This document shows positions 1 to 8,171 of a DNA stretch of 28,440 nt, piece after piece; the first letter of the stretch is position 1, and the number at the start of each line of letters is the position of its first letter. Under the pieces are notes generated by a model. The model saw only the letters and a list, made by a program, of their open reading frames with translations, searched no databases and had not been told where the DNA came from. This DNA is from Gemmatimonadaceae bacterium (GTDB lineage Bacteria; Gemmatimonadota; Gemmatimonadetes; Gemmatimonadales; Gemmatimonadaceae), in assembly GCA_014379705.1 (NCBI GenBank), contig JACMLI010000618.1:1-28440 (forward strand), read 5' to 3'. The position numbers were made by a program, and so were the translations under genes.

Positions 1-414
1 GCCCGCGAGCTCGACCTCACGTGGATGGAGCTCGCGGCGACCTCCGGTGCGGCGGTGAGCAATGGCGGCCCCGCGTCGGACGGCACCCAGGTCCGATGGG
101 TTCGCGCCACGGAAATCGTCGCCGATGCGAGGCCGGAGTGGTGGTTCCCCGGTCGTGAGCTCGTCGACGCGTTCGCCGTTCGCATGGCGCTCGCCAAGGG
201 GCATCCCAGCGTCGCGAACGACCTGTTCGTACGCGCGGTGCATCGGCTCGATGCGCTCGACGCATATGGCAGCGTGTGGCTCGTCGCGGAGTGTGCGCCC
301 GAGCTGCGGCGCGCAGGACTGCGCTCCGCGGAGCGTACGTTGCTCGAGGCGGGGGAACGCGCTCGACGGCTCGGCTTCCCCCTGCTCGCGGCGACCGGAC
401 ACCAGGCGAACTGA
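1..414 (+). CDS. C-terminal part of an unrecognised protein (5' truncated)
   Basis: The reading frame is open from the first base of the window and ends at TGA 412-414, so this is the last 137 residues of a gene that starts upstream. I do not recognise a domain. The tail is rich in Ala, Arg, Leu and Glu and looks largely helical (for example a stretch reading ERTLLEAGERARRLGFPLLA near the end). That is the look of helical-repeat or TPR-type C-termini, but no TPR signature can be assigned. There is no signal peptide or membrane segment in the visible part. Codon usage is GC-rich at third positions, supporting this frame over the overlapping alternatives. The next gene follows on the same strand after about 100 bases. 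Confidence 0.6.
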   Translation, partial: ARELDLTWMELAATSGAAVSNGGPASDGTQVRWVRATEIVADARPEWWFPGRELVDAFAVRMALAKGHPSVANDLFVRAVHRLDALDAYGSVWLVAECAPELRRAGLRSAERTLLEAGERARRLGFPLLAATGHQAN

Positions 415-461
415 CTGGTCTGGTGGTGGGCCGGCTGTCTCGCGTGAGGCACAGCTGATCC

Positions 462-469
462 TATAGAAT
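462..469 (+). promoter_or_regulatory. possible -10 element upstream of the VPS10/BNR gene
   Basis: TATAGAAT stands out as an AT-rich word in a GC-rich gap, about 48 bases before the proposed start at 517. I see no convincing -35 box 16-18 bases upstream, so this is only a weak promoter candidate. The gap 415-516 holds nothing else that I can identify. Confidence 0.25.
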
Positions 470-516
470 GCGGCTGTCCTGCGAAGTCGTCGCCGCTTCC
501 CATCGCCTCATTGCCC

Positions 517-3500
517 ATGTCCCGTCCTGCTCACCGCCGGCTCGGCGCGTCCCTCGCGTTGCTCATGGCCATTGTTCCCACGCTTGGCGCCCAGGGGATC
601 GGCTATGAGGGGGACAGTCTCGCCGTCAGCGCGCTCAAGTGGCGCAACGTGGGGCCAGCCAACATGAGCGGTCGCGTGGCCGACGTCGAAGGAATTCCGT
701 CGCCGTCCAAGACCTTCTTCGTTGCAGCGGCGGCGGGTGGCATCTGGAAGAGCACGAACAACGGCGTGACGTGGCGCCCCGTGTTCGACCGCGAGCGCGT
801 GATATCGATGGGGGACATTGCGATCGCGCCCAGCGACACGATGCAGGTATGGGCCGGGACTGGCGAGCCCAACTCCCGCAACTCGATCTCGCCCGGGGGC
901 GGGGTCTACAAGTCGACCGACGGCGGGCTGACCTGGAAGGTGATGGGGCTCGAACGCACGCAGACGGTCGGGCGGATCGTGGTGCACCCCACAAACCCGG
1001 ACATCGTGTACGTCGCCGCGTTAGGCGCCATCTGGAACGCCAACAAGGAGCGCGGGCTCTACAAGACGACCGATGGTGGCACAACGTGGGAGCTGGTGAA
1101 GTTCGTCTCCGACAAGGCCGGCGCGGTCGACGTCGCCCTCGACCCGTCGAACCCCGACGTGGTGTGGGCCGCGAGCTGGGAACGCGTCCGCGGCCCGTAC
1201 TTCCTGCAATCCGGCGGCCCCGGCTCGGCGCTCTGGAAGTCGACCGATGCCGGCAGGACGTGGACGGAAGTGAAGGGCGGCGGCTTTCCCGCGGGTCCCA
1301 AGGGACGCATCAGCATCGCCATCGCCGCGTCGAACCCGAAGGTGATGTATTCGATGGTCGAGGCGGACACGGTGCCGAATCCGCAGCCCAAGAACGCCCA
1401 GAAGAAGGCGGCGCAGACGCGCCCTTCCGGGCTGTATCGGTCGGAGGATGGTGGCGTCACGTGGACGCGCACCAACACCGAGAACTCGCGTCCCTTCTAC
1501 TACTCGCAGGTCCGCGTGCACCCGAAGAGACCCGATCGCGTGTACTGGTCCTCGACGCCGGTGAAGGTCTCCAACGACGGAGGGAAGACGGCGATGAACG
1601 CCACCGTCGGCGTTCATGTCGACCATCACGGCATGTGGATCGACCCGGTGGACCCCGAGCGCATGATCGTCGGCAACGATGGCGGCCCTGCCGTCAGCTT
1701 CGACCAGGGTGGGTCGTACGTCTTCACCAATGCGTTCGTGCTGGCGCAGCCATACAACGTGTCGTTCGACATGCAGGTGCCCTACCGCGTCTGTGCCGGC
1801 CTGCAGGACAATGGATCGTGGTGTGGGCCTTCGCGGCGGAAGTCTGGCGTGATCACGAACGCGATGTGGGCCGTGGTCGGCGGCGGTGACGGCTTCGTCA
1901 CGCAGCAGGACCCGGTGGACGCGCACATCGTCTACTCGGAATCGCAGGGGGGCAACATCGGGCGCACAGACATGCTCACCGGCGAGCGCGTGGCCCTCGC
2001 CAAGCCGAACTGGCGGACGACCTGGTCGGCGTGGGAGGACTCGGTGATCGTCGCACGCGGCGACACCACCCGGCCCGAGACGTCGGCCACCAAAAAGCGC
2101 ATCGCCGAGCTGCGCTTGCGGCAGCGTGCGGATTCTGCAGCGCTCGACCTGCGCTGGAACTGGAACACGCCGTTCATCATCTCCCCGCACAGCAACCGAA
2201 CGCTGTACATGGGGAGCAATCGCGTCCTGAAGTCGACGAAGCGTGGCGACGAGATGTTCGCGATCTCGCCGGAGCTGAGCTACGCCGACACGATGAAGAT
2301 CCGGGTGTCGACGCGCACGACGGGCGGCATCACGGGGGACGCAACGGGCGCCGAGACCTACGGTACGATCGTTTCCATCGCTGAGTCGCCGCTGCGTTCC
2401 GGGCTCTTGTATGCGGGCACCGACGACGGTCGCGTGTGGAGCACCCGGAACGATGGCGGCGCCTGGGAGGAGCACTCGAGGAACTTCCCCGGCCTGCCGC
2501 CTAACGCGTACGTGAGCGAGATCGAGCCTTCCCCGCACGACTCGTCCACGTGGTTCGTCACGTTCGACAACCATCGCGTCGGGGACTTTGCACCGTATGT
2601 CTACAAGACGTCGGACCACGGAAAGACCTTTGCGTCGATCGCGGCAAACCTGCCGACGGGCGGGCCCGACTTCGTGCACGTGATCAAGCAGGACCCCGTC
2701 AACAAGGACCTGTTGTTCGTCGGGACGGATGTGGGGGTGTTTGCGTCGGCCAACGGCGGGCGTTCGTGGACGAAGTTCATGACGGGGTTGCCGACCGTCC
2801 CGGTGAACGACCTCAAGATCCACCCGCGCGATCGCGAGCTCATCGCCGCCACGCATGGACGCGGCATCTGGATCGTCGACATACTCCCGTTGCAGCAGCT
2901 CAATGCGACGATCGCGGCGAACGATACGCACCTCTTCACGCCACGCACCGCGTTCCAGTGGGGGGAGCCGCCCATTGAGGGGCAGGGGCCAGGGGGTGCG
3001 TCGTATGGACACCTCTGGTACGCGCAGCCGGTTCCGACCTACGGCGCCGAGATCACTTATCGGCTGACGACGCGGGGCAACACGTCGACGCGCATCGTGA
3101 TTCAGGACGTCCTGGGCGATACGGTGCGGACACTCACCGGCCCGTCGGGGCCCGGCGTGCACAAGGTGGTCTGGGATTTCCGCGGCAAGACGCCAGCGCC
3201 CGCGCCGCTCAGTCCGTCCCAGAAGCGCGACTCCATCATCGGGGCCAACCGTCGCGCCTTCGTGTTCGACTCCCTGGAGAAGTCGGGCATGGACTCGCTG
3301 GCGGTGCGCAACTTCCGCCGGATGCTGGAGGTGGGTGACATGGGGCAGATGATGGCGGCGTTCGGCGGCGGTGGCGGTGGCGGCGGGTCACCGACCCCGG
3401 CGTTCGGCGGCGATCGCTTCAATCCCCGCCCGGGCGAACAGGTCACACTGCGGCCCGCGGCCGCGGCTGGCGCGGGAGGGGCGGCCGCGGCGCCAAACAT

Positions 3501-3717
3501 CTCCGACCCGTCGGTCGCCTTCCAGGTCATGCAGGCCATCGCACCCCCGGGCCAGAACCTGTTCCAGGCGCTCTCCGGGCGGCCGCAGGCCCCGACGATG
3601 GGCCCGGGGGAGTACCTGGTCAGTATCGTGGCCAATGGCAAGACTTTACGGCAGCGTCTCAAGGTCGAGAGGACGAGCGGATCGGGGATCACCTCGTCCC
3701 CATTCGAAGAGCGCTAG
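517..3717 (+). CDS. secreted VPS10/sortilin-type BNR-repeat (beta-propeller) protein
   Basis: About 1066 residues. The start is taken at ATG 517, because a Sec-type signal peptide follows directly (MSRPAHRRLGASLALLMAIV, ending near TLGAQG); a TTG two codons earlier is possible. The mature protein carries repeated Asp-box/BNR motifs of the form S-x-D-x-G-x-T-W: near residues 78-85 (STNNGVTW), 131-140 (YKSTDGGLTW), 182-191, 240-249, 307-316 and, more degenerate, about 642, 695 and 744. These repeats mark the sortilin/VPS10 and sialidase-like propeller folds. The C-terminal third has a FlgD-like beta segment (GDTVRTLTGPSGPGVHKVVW) and a run of eight glycines near residue 950. No catalytic sialidase Arg triad is evident, so a binding or scaffolding role, or glycoside-related activity, is only inference. 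Families like this are common in environmental Gemmatimonadota, Acidobacteriota and Bacteroidota. It may be co-transcribed with the next (+) gene across a 217-base gap. Confidence 0.9.
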   Translation: MSRPAHRRLGASLALLMAIVPTLGAQGIGYEGDSLAVSALKWRNVGPANMSGRVADVEGIPSPSKTFFVAAAAGGIWKSTNNGVTWRPVFDRERVISMGDIAIAPSDTMQVWAGTGEPNSRNSISPGGGVYKSTDGGLTWKVMGLERTQTVGRIVVHPTNPDIVYVAALGAIWNANKERGLYKTTDGGTTWELVKFVSDKAGAVDVALDPSNPDVVWAASWERVRGPYFLQSGGPGSALWKSTDAGRTWTEVKGGGFPAGPKGRISIAIAASNPKVMYSMVEADTVPNPQPKNAQKKAAQTRPSGLYRSEDGGVTWTRTNTENSRPFYYSQVRVHPKRPDRVYWSSTPVKVSNDGGKTAMNATVGVHVDHHGMWIDPVDPERMIVGNDGGPAVSFDQGGSYVFTNAFVLAQPYNVSFDMQVPYRVCAGLQDNGSWCGPSRRKSGVITNAMWAVVGGGDGFVTQQDPVDAHIVYSESQGGNIGRTDMLTGERVALAKPNWRTTWSAWEDSVIVARGDTTRPETSATKKRIAELRLRQRADSAALDLRWNWNTPFIISPHSNRTLYMGSNRVLKSTKRGDEMFAISPELSYADTMKIRVSTRTTGGITGDATGAETYGTIVSIAESPLRSGLLYAGTDDGRVWSTRNDGGAWEEHSRNFPGLPPNAYVSEIEPSPHDSSTWFVTFDNHRVGDFAPYVYKTSDHGKTFASIAANLPTGGPDFVHVIKQDPVNKDLLFVGTDVGVFASANGGRSWTKFMTGLPTVPVNDLKIHPRDRELIAATHGRGIWIVDILPLQQLNATIAANDTHLFTPRTAFQWGEPPIEGQGPGGASYGHLWYAQPVPTYGAEITYRLTTRGNTSTRIVIQDVLGDTVRTLTGPSGPGVHKVVWDFRGKTPAPAPLSPSQKRDSIIGANRRAFVFDSLEKSGMDSLAVRNFRRMLEVGDMGQMMAAFGGGGGGGGSPTPAFGGDRFNPRPGEQVTLRPAAAAGAGGAAAAPNISDPSVAFQVMQAIAPPGQNLFQALSGRPQAPTMGPGEYLVSIVANGKTLRQRLKVERTSGSGITSSPFEER

Positions 3718-3731
3718 GGCCCATGGGAATG

Positions 3732-3768
3732 GGGTCAGACTCGACTTCGGGGTAGTCGAGTTTGACCC
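3732..3768. repeat. long hairpin after the VPS10/BNR gene, possibly REP/RAYT-type
   Basis: Arms 3732-3746 (GGGTCAGACTCGACT) and 3754-3768 (AGTCGAGTTTGACCC) pair over 15 positions with one G-T wobble, leaving a 7-base loop. It lies 14 bases after the stop at 3717. No T-run follows on the + strand, so it is not a canonical intrinsic terminator. The GGGGTCAGA start resembles repeats that I recall flanking REP-associated tyrosine (Y1) transposases in other phyla; that link is from memory and needs a search. It could serve as a transcript 3'-end stabiliser. Confidence 0.65.
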
Positions 3769-3934
3769 ACTTCGGGCGTTCGTGGAACGTGCGGGGGGGC
3801 GCGCAGTACCATCCCGATTCGTCGCCCTTGGGCCGTCGGGTTCGCGGCGCCTTCCTCGCGGCCCCGTGCGCCTGATGGAGCCCGGGCCTATCTTCAGGGA
3901 CCGCAAGGTCTTTGGCTCCTTCCCGTTGCGTCGC

Positions 3935-5521
3935 ATGCGCCTCCCCCCCGATAGCCGCCACCTCGTTGCATCGCTTGTCCTGGCGCTCTCGTTGAGCAGC
4001 GCCGTCGCCGCCCAGCAACCGCCGCGACGGCAGCCGCCGCGCCCTGTGCCCGCGAAGCCCGACACAACCAGGAGAGCCGACTCGGTGGCCAGCGCGCCAA
4101 AGGAACCGGCGCCCATGCCGAAAGCGCCCGCCGCAATTCTCTTCGGTACGGTCTTCGATTCGGTGCACATGGCCCCGCTCTCTGGTGCCAACGTGATGGT
4201 CGAGGGCACCACCCGCCTGGCCGTCACCACGGACAAGGGCGTCTTCCGCGTCGACAGCATTCCGCCGGGGACATACAAGGTTCGCGTCGATCACGTCATG
4301 CTCGATTCACTCGGCATGGCGATGGTCACCAACGAGATCGAACTCAAGGACGGCACCGTGGAGAGCGTTTCGCTCACCATCCCGTCGAGCACCACCCTCG
4401 TCGCACTCTCCTGCCCGGCGGCACGACGCGCGCTCGGACCGTCGGCGATCATCGGCCGCCTGCTCGACGCCGACACCGAGGAACCGGTGAAGGGGGGACG
4501 CGTCTCCGTGGTCTGGGAGGAGATGTCACTCAACGCCGGGCTGCGAAAGGTCGCGCGTCGCCGTGACGCCCTTGCCGGCGAGGACGGCGTCTATCGCATC
4601 TGCGGGCTTCCCAACCAGTTCGAGGGCACGCTGCAGGCAGACCACAAGGGCATCACCACCTCGGAAGTGCGGGTGAAATTCGAGGGTGACGCCCTGATCG
4701 TGCAGGGGCTCAAGATCGGCAACGCCAACACGGTCGCGGTGAGCAGTGGCGACAGCGCAAAGGCGCGCATGAAGGAGACTGCCGTTGGCAAGTCGTACTC
4801 CGCGGCCACGCTGTCGAAGGGCGCGGCGAAGCTCACCGGCAGGGTCGTGAATGCCGCTGGCGCACCCATCGTCGGTGCGCGCGTCGACGTGCTCGGCACC
4901 GCAGGGATGACGCTCACCGGAGAAGGGGGCGTGTTCCGCATCGACTCGCTCCCCTCGGGCACGCAGTCGGTCGTCGTCAGGCAGATCGGCCTCGCGCCGA
5001 TCGAGCAGTCGGTGGAACTGTCCACGCGTCAGGTCGCCGACGTGACGCTGACGATGTCACGCGCGGCGACCGTGCTTGCCACGGTGAAGGTCGAGGCGAC
5101 GGCCGACGCAGGGCTCGACAAGGTCGGGTACAACCAGCGCAAGAAGTCCGGCTTCGGGCACTACCTCGCCGGCGACGACATCGCGAAGCGCGCGCCGAAC
5201 CTGCTCACCGACGTCTTCCGCACCATCCCCGGCCTCCGCGTCGTACCCTCGGGCAACGACTACGTGGTGGAGAGTTCCCGCAACGCGTTAGGCGGGTGCG
5301 TGCGCTACTTCGTGGACGGCGCGGTGTGGGAGGCCGTCTTCCCGGGCGACGTCGATCGCCTCGTGCCCCCGTGGGAAATCGGGGCCATCGAGGTCTACAA
5401 CGGCTCGTCGACGCCGTCGCAGTTTCAGATGGCGGGGTCGACCTCGTGCGCGGCGATCGTGATCTGGACGAAGACGCGCCTCAACGCGCCGCCGGGCCGG
5501 GACCGCAACCGCCGTCAGTAG
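3935..5521 (+). CDS. secreted protein with three carboxypeptidase-regulatory-like domains and a TonB-plug-like C-terminus, no barrel
   Basis: 528 residues from ATG 3935. This start was chosen because a signal peptide follows at once (MRLPPDSRHLVASLVLALSL, cleavage near SAVAAQQ). The frame is open further upstream, but those codons look non-coding. A Pro/Arg-rich linker (about residues 27-65) leads to three transthyretin-like CarboxypepD_reg domains: about 66-130, 169-255 and 298-375. Each has the hallmark GTV..-PLSGANV or GRV..-PIVGARV start and a GVFRIDSLPSGTQSV-like turn. Residues about 400-475 resemble a TonB-dependent receptor plug (DDIAKRAPNLLTDVFRTIPG, then RYFVDG). The protein stops there, without the outer-membrane barrel a receptor needs. 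It is therefore not a transporter in its own right. A periplasmic or surface-attached adaptor is one possibility. Such barrel-less proteins recur in Gemmatimonadota as far as I recall. Confidence 0.88.
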   Translation: MRLPPDSRHLVASLVLALSLSSAVAAQQPPRRQPPRPVPAKPDTTRRADSVASAPKEPAPMPKAPAAILFGTVFDSVHMAPLSGANVMVEGTTRLAVTTDKGVFRVDSIPPGTYKVRVDHVMLDSLGMAMVTNEIELKDGTVESVSLTIPSSTTLVALSCPAARRALGPSAIIGRLLDADTEEPVKGGRVSVVWEEMSLNAGLRKVARRRDALAGEDGVYRICGLPNQFEGTLQADHKGITTSEVRVKFEGDALIVQGLKIGNANTVAVSSGDSAKARMKETAVGKSYSAATLSKGAAKLTGRVVNAAGAPIVGARVDVLGTAGMTLTGEGGVFRIDSLPSGTQSVVVRQIGLAPIEQSVELSTRQVADVTLTMSRAATVLATVKVEATADAGLDKVGYNQRKKSGFGHYLAGDDIAKRAPNLLTDVFRTIPGLRVVPSGNDYVVESSRNALGGCVRYFVDGAVWEAVFPGDVDRLVPPWEIGAIEVYNGSSTPSQFQMAGSTSCAAIVIWTKTRLNAPPGRDRNRRQ

Positions 5522-5565
5522 CGGCGGGCTGCTTCTCTTTCTGGGCGCTCCACAATAGGACCGAA

Positions 5566-5617
5566 CGACACTGGGTCCCGGATCCGCGCTCGCTCACGCT
5601 CGCTTGTCCGGGATGAC
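5566..5617. repeat. 52-bp dispersed hairpin repeat, copy 1
   Basis: This 52-base block is repeated without gaps at 19341-19392 with only three mismatches. It starts CGACACTGGGTCCCGGATC and ends GTCCGGGATGAC. Arms TCCCGGA (5576-5582) and TCCGGGA (5607-5613) form a 7-bp stem around a CGCTC-rich loop. It sits in the convergent gap between the plug-domain protein and the aldo/keto reductase (5522-5643), where a bidirectional transcript end is expected, but there is no T-run. Very similar 'GGGTCCCGGAT...TCCGGGATGAC' palindromes are, from memory, common intergenic repeats in Alphaproteobacteria. Confidence 0.85.
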
Positions 5618-5643
5618 AGAGAAAGGTGCGGTCGGCGCGTGCG

Positions 5644-6558
5644 CTACAAGGACCGCCAGTGCGCTGCGAGACGGTCACGCGCCCGCGCATCGAGCGGGGC
5701 ACCCCGTGCCGCGCCGAGGTTGTCTGCCATGTGCCGTGGGTTGCTCGTGCCGGGGATCGCGCACGTCACCGGCTCGTGGGCGAGCACCCACTTGAGCAGG
5801 TACTGCGCCCACGACGCGATCCCGAATTCCGACGCCCACGCCGGGAGCGGGGTCGAGCGCACGCGCGACAGCGCGCCACCACCACCGAAGGGCCGATTGG
5901 CGAGGAACGCCACGCCGCGCTCCGCGCACAACGAGAGCATGCGCTGCGCCGCCTCGGGTTCGTCGAGCGACAGGTTGAGCTGCACGAAGTCCAGTCGCTC
6001 CGCCCTGAGCACGCGCTCCACGTCGTCGAACGCCCCCTGCTGGTAGTGCGTGACCCCGATGTACTTCACGCGCCCCCGCTCCTTCCACTCGCGCAGCGTC
6101 CGCAGGTGCACCTGCCAGTCCAGGAGATTGTGCACCTGCATCAGCTGCAGGCGCTCGGTGCGCAAGCGCGCCAGGGACGTCTCCATCTGCCGCACCCCCG
6201 CCGCCTCGCCGCTGGTCCACACCTTCGTCGCCATCCACAGGCTGTCGTGCAGCCTGGCGTCGCGCGCCAGGTCGCCGAGCACGCTCTCGGAGGAGCCGTA
6301 CATCGGGGAGCTGTCCACCACGCGTCCGCCCCCCTGCGTGAACACGCGCAGCGTCTCGGCGAGCCCGGCCCTTCGCGTGGCGTCACTTCCCACGTCGAAG
6401 ACCTGCCACGTCCCGAGCCCGATGCGCGGGATGCGCTCACCGGTCGACGGGATCGGGCTGGTCAGCAAGGCGGCGTTTGTCTGTGCCATGGCGGGGGCGG
6501 CAGCGGCGAGCCCGGCGAGGGTGACGGCGCTGTCGGCGAGAAACTGGCGACGGTGCAT
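5644..6558 (-). CDS. Tat-exported aldo/keto reductase
   Basis: 304 residues from ATG 6556-6558. The start was chosen because MHRRQFLADSAVTLAGLAAA is a good twin-arginine signal (RRQFL) followed by a hydrophobic stretch and AMAQ. The aldo/keto reductase fold is supported by IPRIGLGTWQV near the N-terminus and the catalytic tetrad D82, Y87 (VVDSSPMYGSSE), K112 (MATKVW) and H143 (QVHN). Further support comes from IGVTHYQ and the C-terminal cofactor-binding segment CAIPGTSNPRHMADN. The usual reaction is NADPH-dependent carbonyl reduction. Export of a folded, cofactor-loaded reductase by Tat fits this architecture, though the substrate cannot be read from sequence. It is divergent from the AraC-type regulator, which may control it. 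It converges with the upstream (+) gene. Confidence 0.9.
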   Translation of the reverse strand: MHRRQFLADSAVTLAGLAAAAPAMAQTNAALLTSPIPSTGERIPRIGLGTWQVFDVGSDATRRAGLAETLRVFTQGGGRVVDSSPMYGSSESVLGDLARDARLHDSLWMATKVWTSGEAAGVRQMETSLARLRTERLQLMQVHNLLDWQVHLRTLREWKERGRVKYIGVTHYQQGAFDDVERVLRAERLDFVQLNLSLDEPEAAQRMLSLCAERGVAFLANRPFGGGGALSRVRSTPLPAWASEFGIASWAQYLLKWVLAHEPVTCAIPGTSNPRHMADNLGAARGAPLDARARDRLAAHWRSL

Positions 6559-6731
6559 ATGTAGTTTCAGGTGCGTCCTTTCCGTCGCTCTGGCAGAGGC
6601 CAGAGCCCAATGTCGTTCAGAGTAACCGGGGGAACCTGTAGTTGTCCCCCCCATTTCCATCCCGTTTCCGGGTTGCCTCGTTCGTCCCACCCTGTCAGTC
6701 TTCGGTTGCAGCACCGTCCCAGGCACCAGTC
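6559..6731. promoter_or_regulatory. divergent control region between aldo/keto reductase and AraC-type regulator
   Basis: This 173-base gap must hold promoters for both genes. It contains a perfect inverted repeat, GCTCTGGC (6587-6594) / GCCAGAGC (6599-6606), in the leader of the reductase. A second imperfect one is GGGGGAAC (6628-6635) / GTTGTCCCCC (6641-6650). Either could be an operator or an RNA hairpin. AraC proteins usually bind direct half-sites, so neither is an obvious AraC site. I cannot place -35/-10 boxes with confidence. Confidence 0.5.
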
Positions 6732-7559
6732 ATGAACCGCTACGCGCGCCTCCTCTCGACCCCGGCCGTTACGCTGTCTGAGTTCGACCATCCGCCGGGC
6801 GTCACGCACGCGGACCCGGAGGTCGAAGAGACGTCGCACCACGCAATGTCCTTCGTCGAAGAGGGCACGTTCGACGTGACGATGGGAGGGGAGCGTTGGG
6901 TCCTGGGACCGGGAACGATGTTCCTCACGACCCCGGGGATGACGTTTTCGGTGCGCCATGACGAGGAGCACCCCACCGATCGCTGCCTCTCGATCTCCTT
7001 CTCCGAGGACGCGTGGGAGGAGCTGCGCACGGCGGGAGTTCCGGAACTGGCGCCGCCGCACGCCGAGGTGAACGCGCGCCGCTCGTTCATCCGTCACCGG
7101 CTCACGACGTGCGAGCCCGGCCAGGAGATGCGGCTCGAGTTGCTGGCCGGTTCCCTTGTCGAGTCGTTCGACGCGCCCGCGGCCCGTCGGCGACGCCCGT
7201 CGCACACCGCGGACCTCGTGCGCCAGGTCGATCGCGCCGTCGAGCTGATCGACGTCTCGTTTGCACAACCACTCTCGTTGCGCGAGCTGGCGGCGGTCGC
7301 GCACATGAGTCCCTTCCACTTCGCGCGCGTCTTTCGCGAGCTCGTCGGCGTGCCCCCGCATCGCTACCTGATGACGGTGCGACTCCGGCATGCGGCGCGG
7401 ATGCTCCACGACGGGGGGAGCGTCTCCAACGTCTGCTACGATGTCGGGTTCGCGTCGCTCAGCCATTTCATCACGGTATTCCGCGAGCGCTTCGGCGTGG
7501 TCCCGTCGCAGGCGCGACTGTCTCGCCGACGCGCACTCGCCCTGCCGCGCTGGGCGTGA
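6732..7559 (+). CDS. AraC-family transcriptional regulator
   Basis: 275 residues from ATG 6732. A TTG-initiated extension upstream is possible but has no support. The N-terminal half (about 1-140) is a cupin-like sensor with HHAMSFVEEGTFDVTMGGER and WVLGPGTMFLTTPGMTF, typical of the ligand-binding barrel. The C-terminal 100 residues hold the paired helix-turn-helix: LSLRELAAVAHMSPFHFARV at about 181-200 and SNVCYDVGFASLSHFITVF at about 231-249, then RERFGVVPSQAR. No membrane segment is present, so it acts on DNA in the cytoplasm. It is divergent from the aldo/keto reductase, the classical position of a regulator and its target. The following DinB-fold and alkyltransferase genes lie on the same strand, so they are alternative targets. 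The inducer is unknown. Confidence 0.93.
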   Translation: MNRYARLLSTPAVTLSEFDHPPGVTHADPEVEETSHHAMSFVEEGTFDVTMGGERWVLGPGTMFLTTPGMTFSVRHDEEHPTDRCLSISFSEDAWEELRTAGVPELAPPHAEVNARRSFIRHRLTTCEPGQEMRLELLAGSLVESFDAPAARRRRPSHTADLVRQVDRAVELIDVSFAQPLSLRELAAVAHMSPFHFARVFRELVGVPPHRYLMTVRLRHAARMLHDGGSVSNVCYDVGFASLSHFITVFRERFGVVPSQARLSRRRALALPRWA

Positions 7560-7645
7560 GCGGCGCCATTGATTCGAGCAGGAAACCGCAAGCGATCATC
7601 CGTCCGTCCGGCGTACACTCCGCGTGACGTTAGGCACACGCAGCA

Positions 7646-7675
7646 ACGACGCTGGGCTCCTGCCTGCGCAGGAGC
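7646..7675. repeat. REP-like hairpin upstream of the DinB-fold gene
   Basis: GCTCCTGC (7656-7663) and GCAGGAGC (7668-7675) form a perfect 8-bp stem with a 4-base loop. The left flank ACGACGCTGGGCTCCTGCC (7646-7664) recurs exactly, on the other strand, at 19521-19539. It lies in the gap 7560-7708, between the AraC gene stop and the DinB-fold gene start. A copy of the GTTAGGC word is at 7627-7635. Similar 'CTCCTGC...GCAGGAG' palindromes are familiar intergenic repeats in proteobacteria (from memory). Confidence 0.75.
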
Positions 7676-7708
7676 GACCACACACCACCCGGACGGAGTG
7701 AGACCACC

Positions 7709-8128
7709 ATGCACGAACAACTGCAGGCTCGATGGACCGAGATCGGCGACAAGATCGTCCTGCTCGCCCGTGAATTTCCCGAGGACAAGTACGATGTGGC
7801 CCCGGCTCAGGGGAGCCGTACCTTTGCCGAGCAACTTCGGCACGTGGCGTTCTGGAACGAGTACACGGCGAAGGCGCTGAAGCAGGAAAACCCCGACGGC
7901 GGCGCAAACGAGATCCCCCGCTCCGCCGCTCCCACCAAGGCTCGCGTGATCGATGCCGTCGAGCGATCGTTCCAGGGCGTCGCGAAGCAGCTCACGCGCA
8001 TGAACGGCAGCACCGATGCCGCCGCGGCCGACACGGTCGTCTCGTTCATCGAGCACAACGGGGAGCACTACGGCCAGCTGGTGCTCTACTGCCGACTCAA
8101 CGGCATCGTCCCACCAGCCTCACGATGA
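7709..8128 (+). CDS. DinB/YfiT-fold four-helix-bundle protein
   Basis: 139 residues from ATG 7709, with a plausible ribosome site (GGAGTGAG) about 10 bases upstream. The length and the spaced histidines H45 (LRHVAFWN), H116 and H120 (EHNGEHYGQL) match the metal-binding triad of the DinB/YfiT superfamily. These are small helical bundles often acting as metal-dependent thiol-transferase-like or hydrolase enzymes. The name comes from Bacillus DinB; the protein is unrelated to DNA polymerase IV. It has no signal peptide, so it is cytoplasmic. The alkyltransferase gene starts 11 or 43 bases after the stop, so the two are probably co-transcribed. This hints at, but does not prove, a role in alkylation or electrophile stress. 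Confidence 0.88.
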   Translation: MHEQLQARWTEIGDKIVLLAREFPEDKYDVAPAQGSRTFAEQLRHVAFWNEYTAKALKQENPDGGANEIPRSAAPTKARVIDAVERSFQGVAKQLTRMNGSTDAAAADTVVSFIEHNGEHYGQLVLYCRLNGIVPPASR

Positions 8129-8171
8129 CCCGGCACGCGTGATTCGCGACCCACGTCCCTCCGCCACAGGC

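Noticed and set aside
1021..3162. 713-codon open frame on the - strand
   Set aside because: It lies antisense inside the BNR-protein gene. It has an Arg/His/Pro-rich composition, no recognisable motif and no signal; long antisense frames are expected at this GC content.
3732..3768. Rho-independent terminator
   Set aside because: The stem is strong, but no T-run follows on either strand.
3935..5521. TonB-dependent receptor
   Set aside because: Only a plug-like segment is present; the roughly 500-residue barrel is absent and no continuing frame follows.
7709..8128. DNA polymerase IV (DinB) reading of the name
   Set aside because: The protein is 139 residues with a His triad of the DinB/YfiT helical bundle, not a Y-family polymerase.
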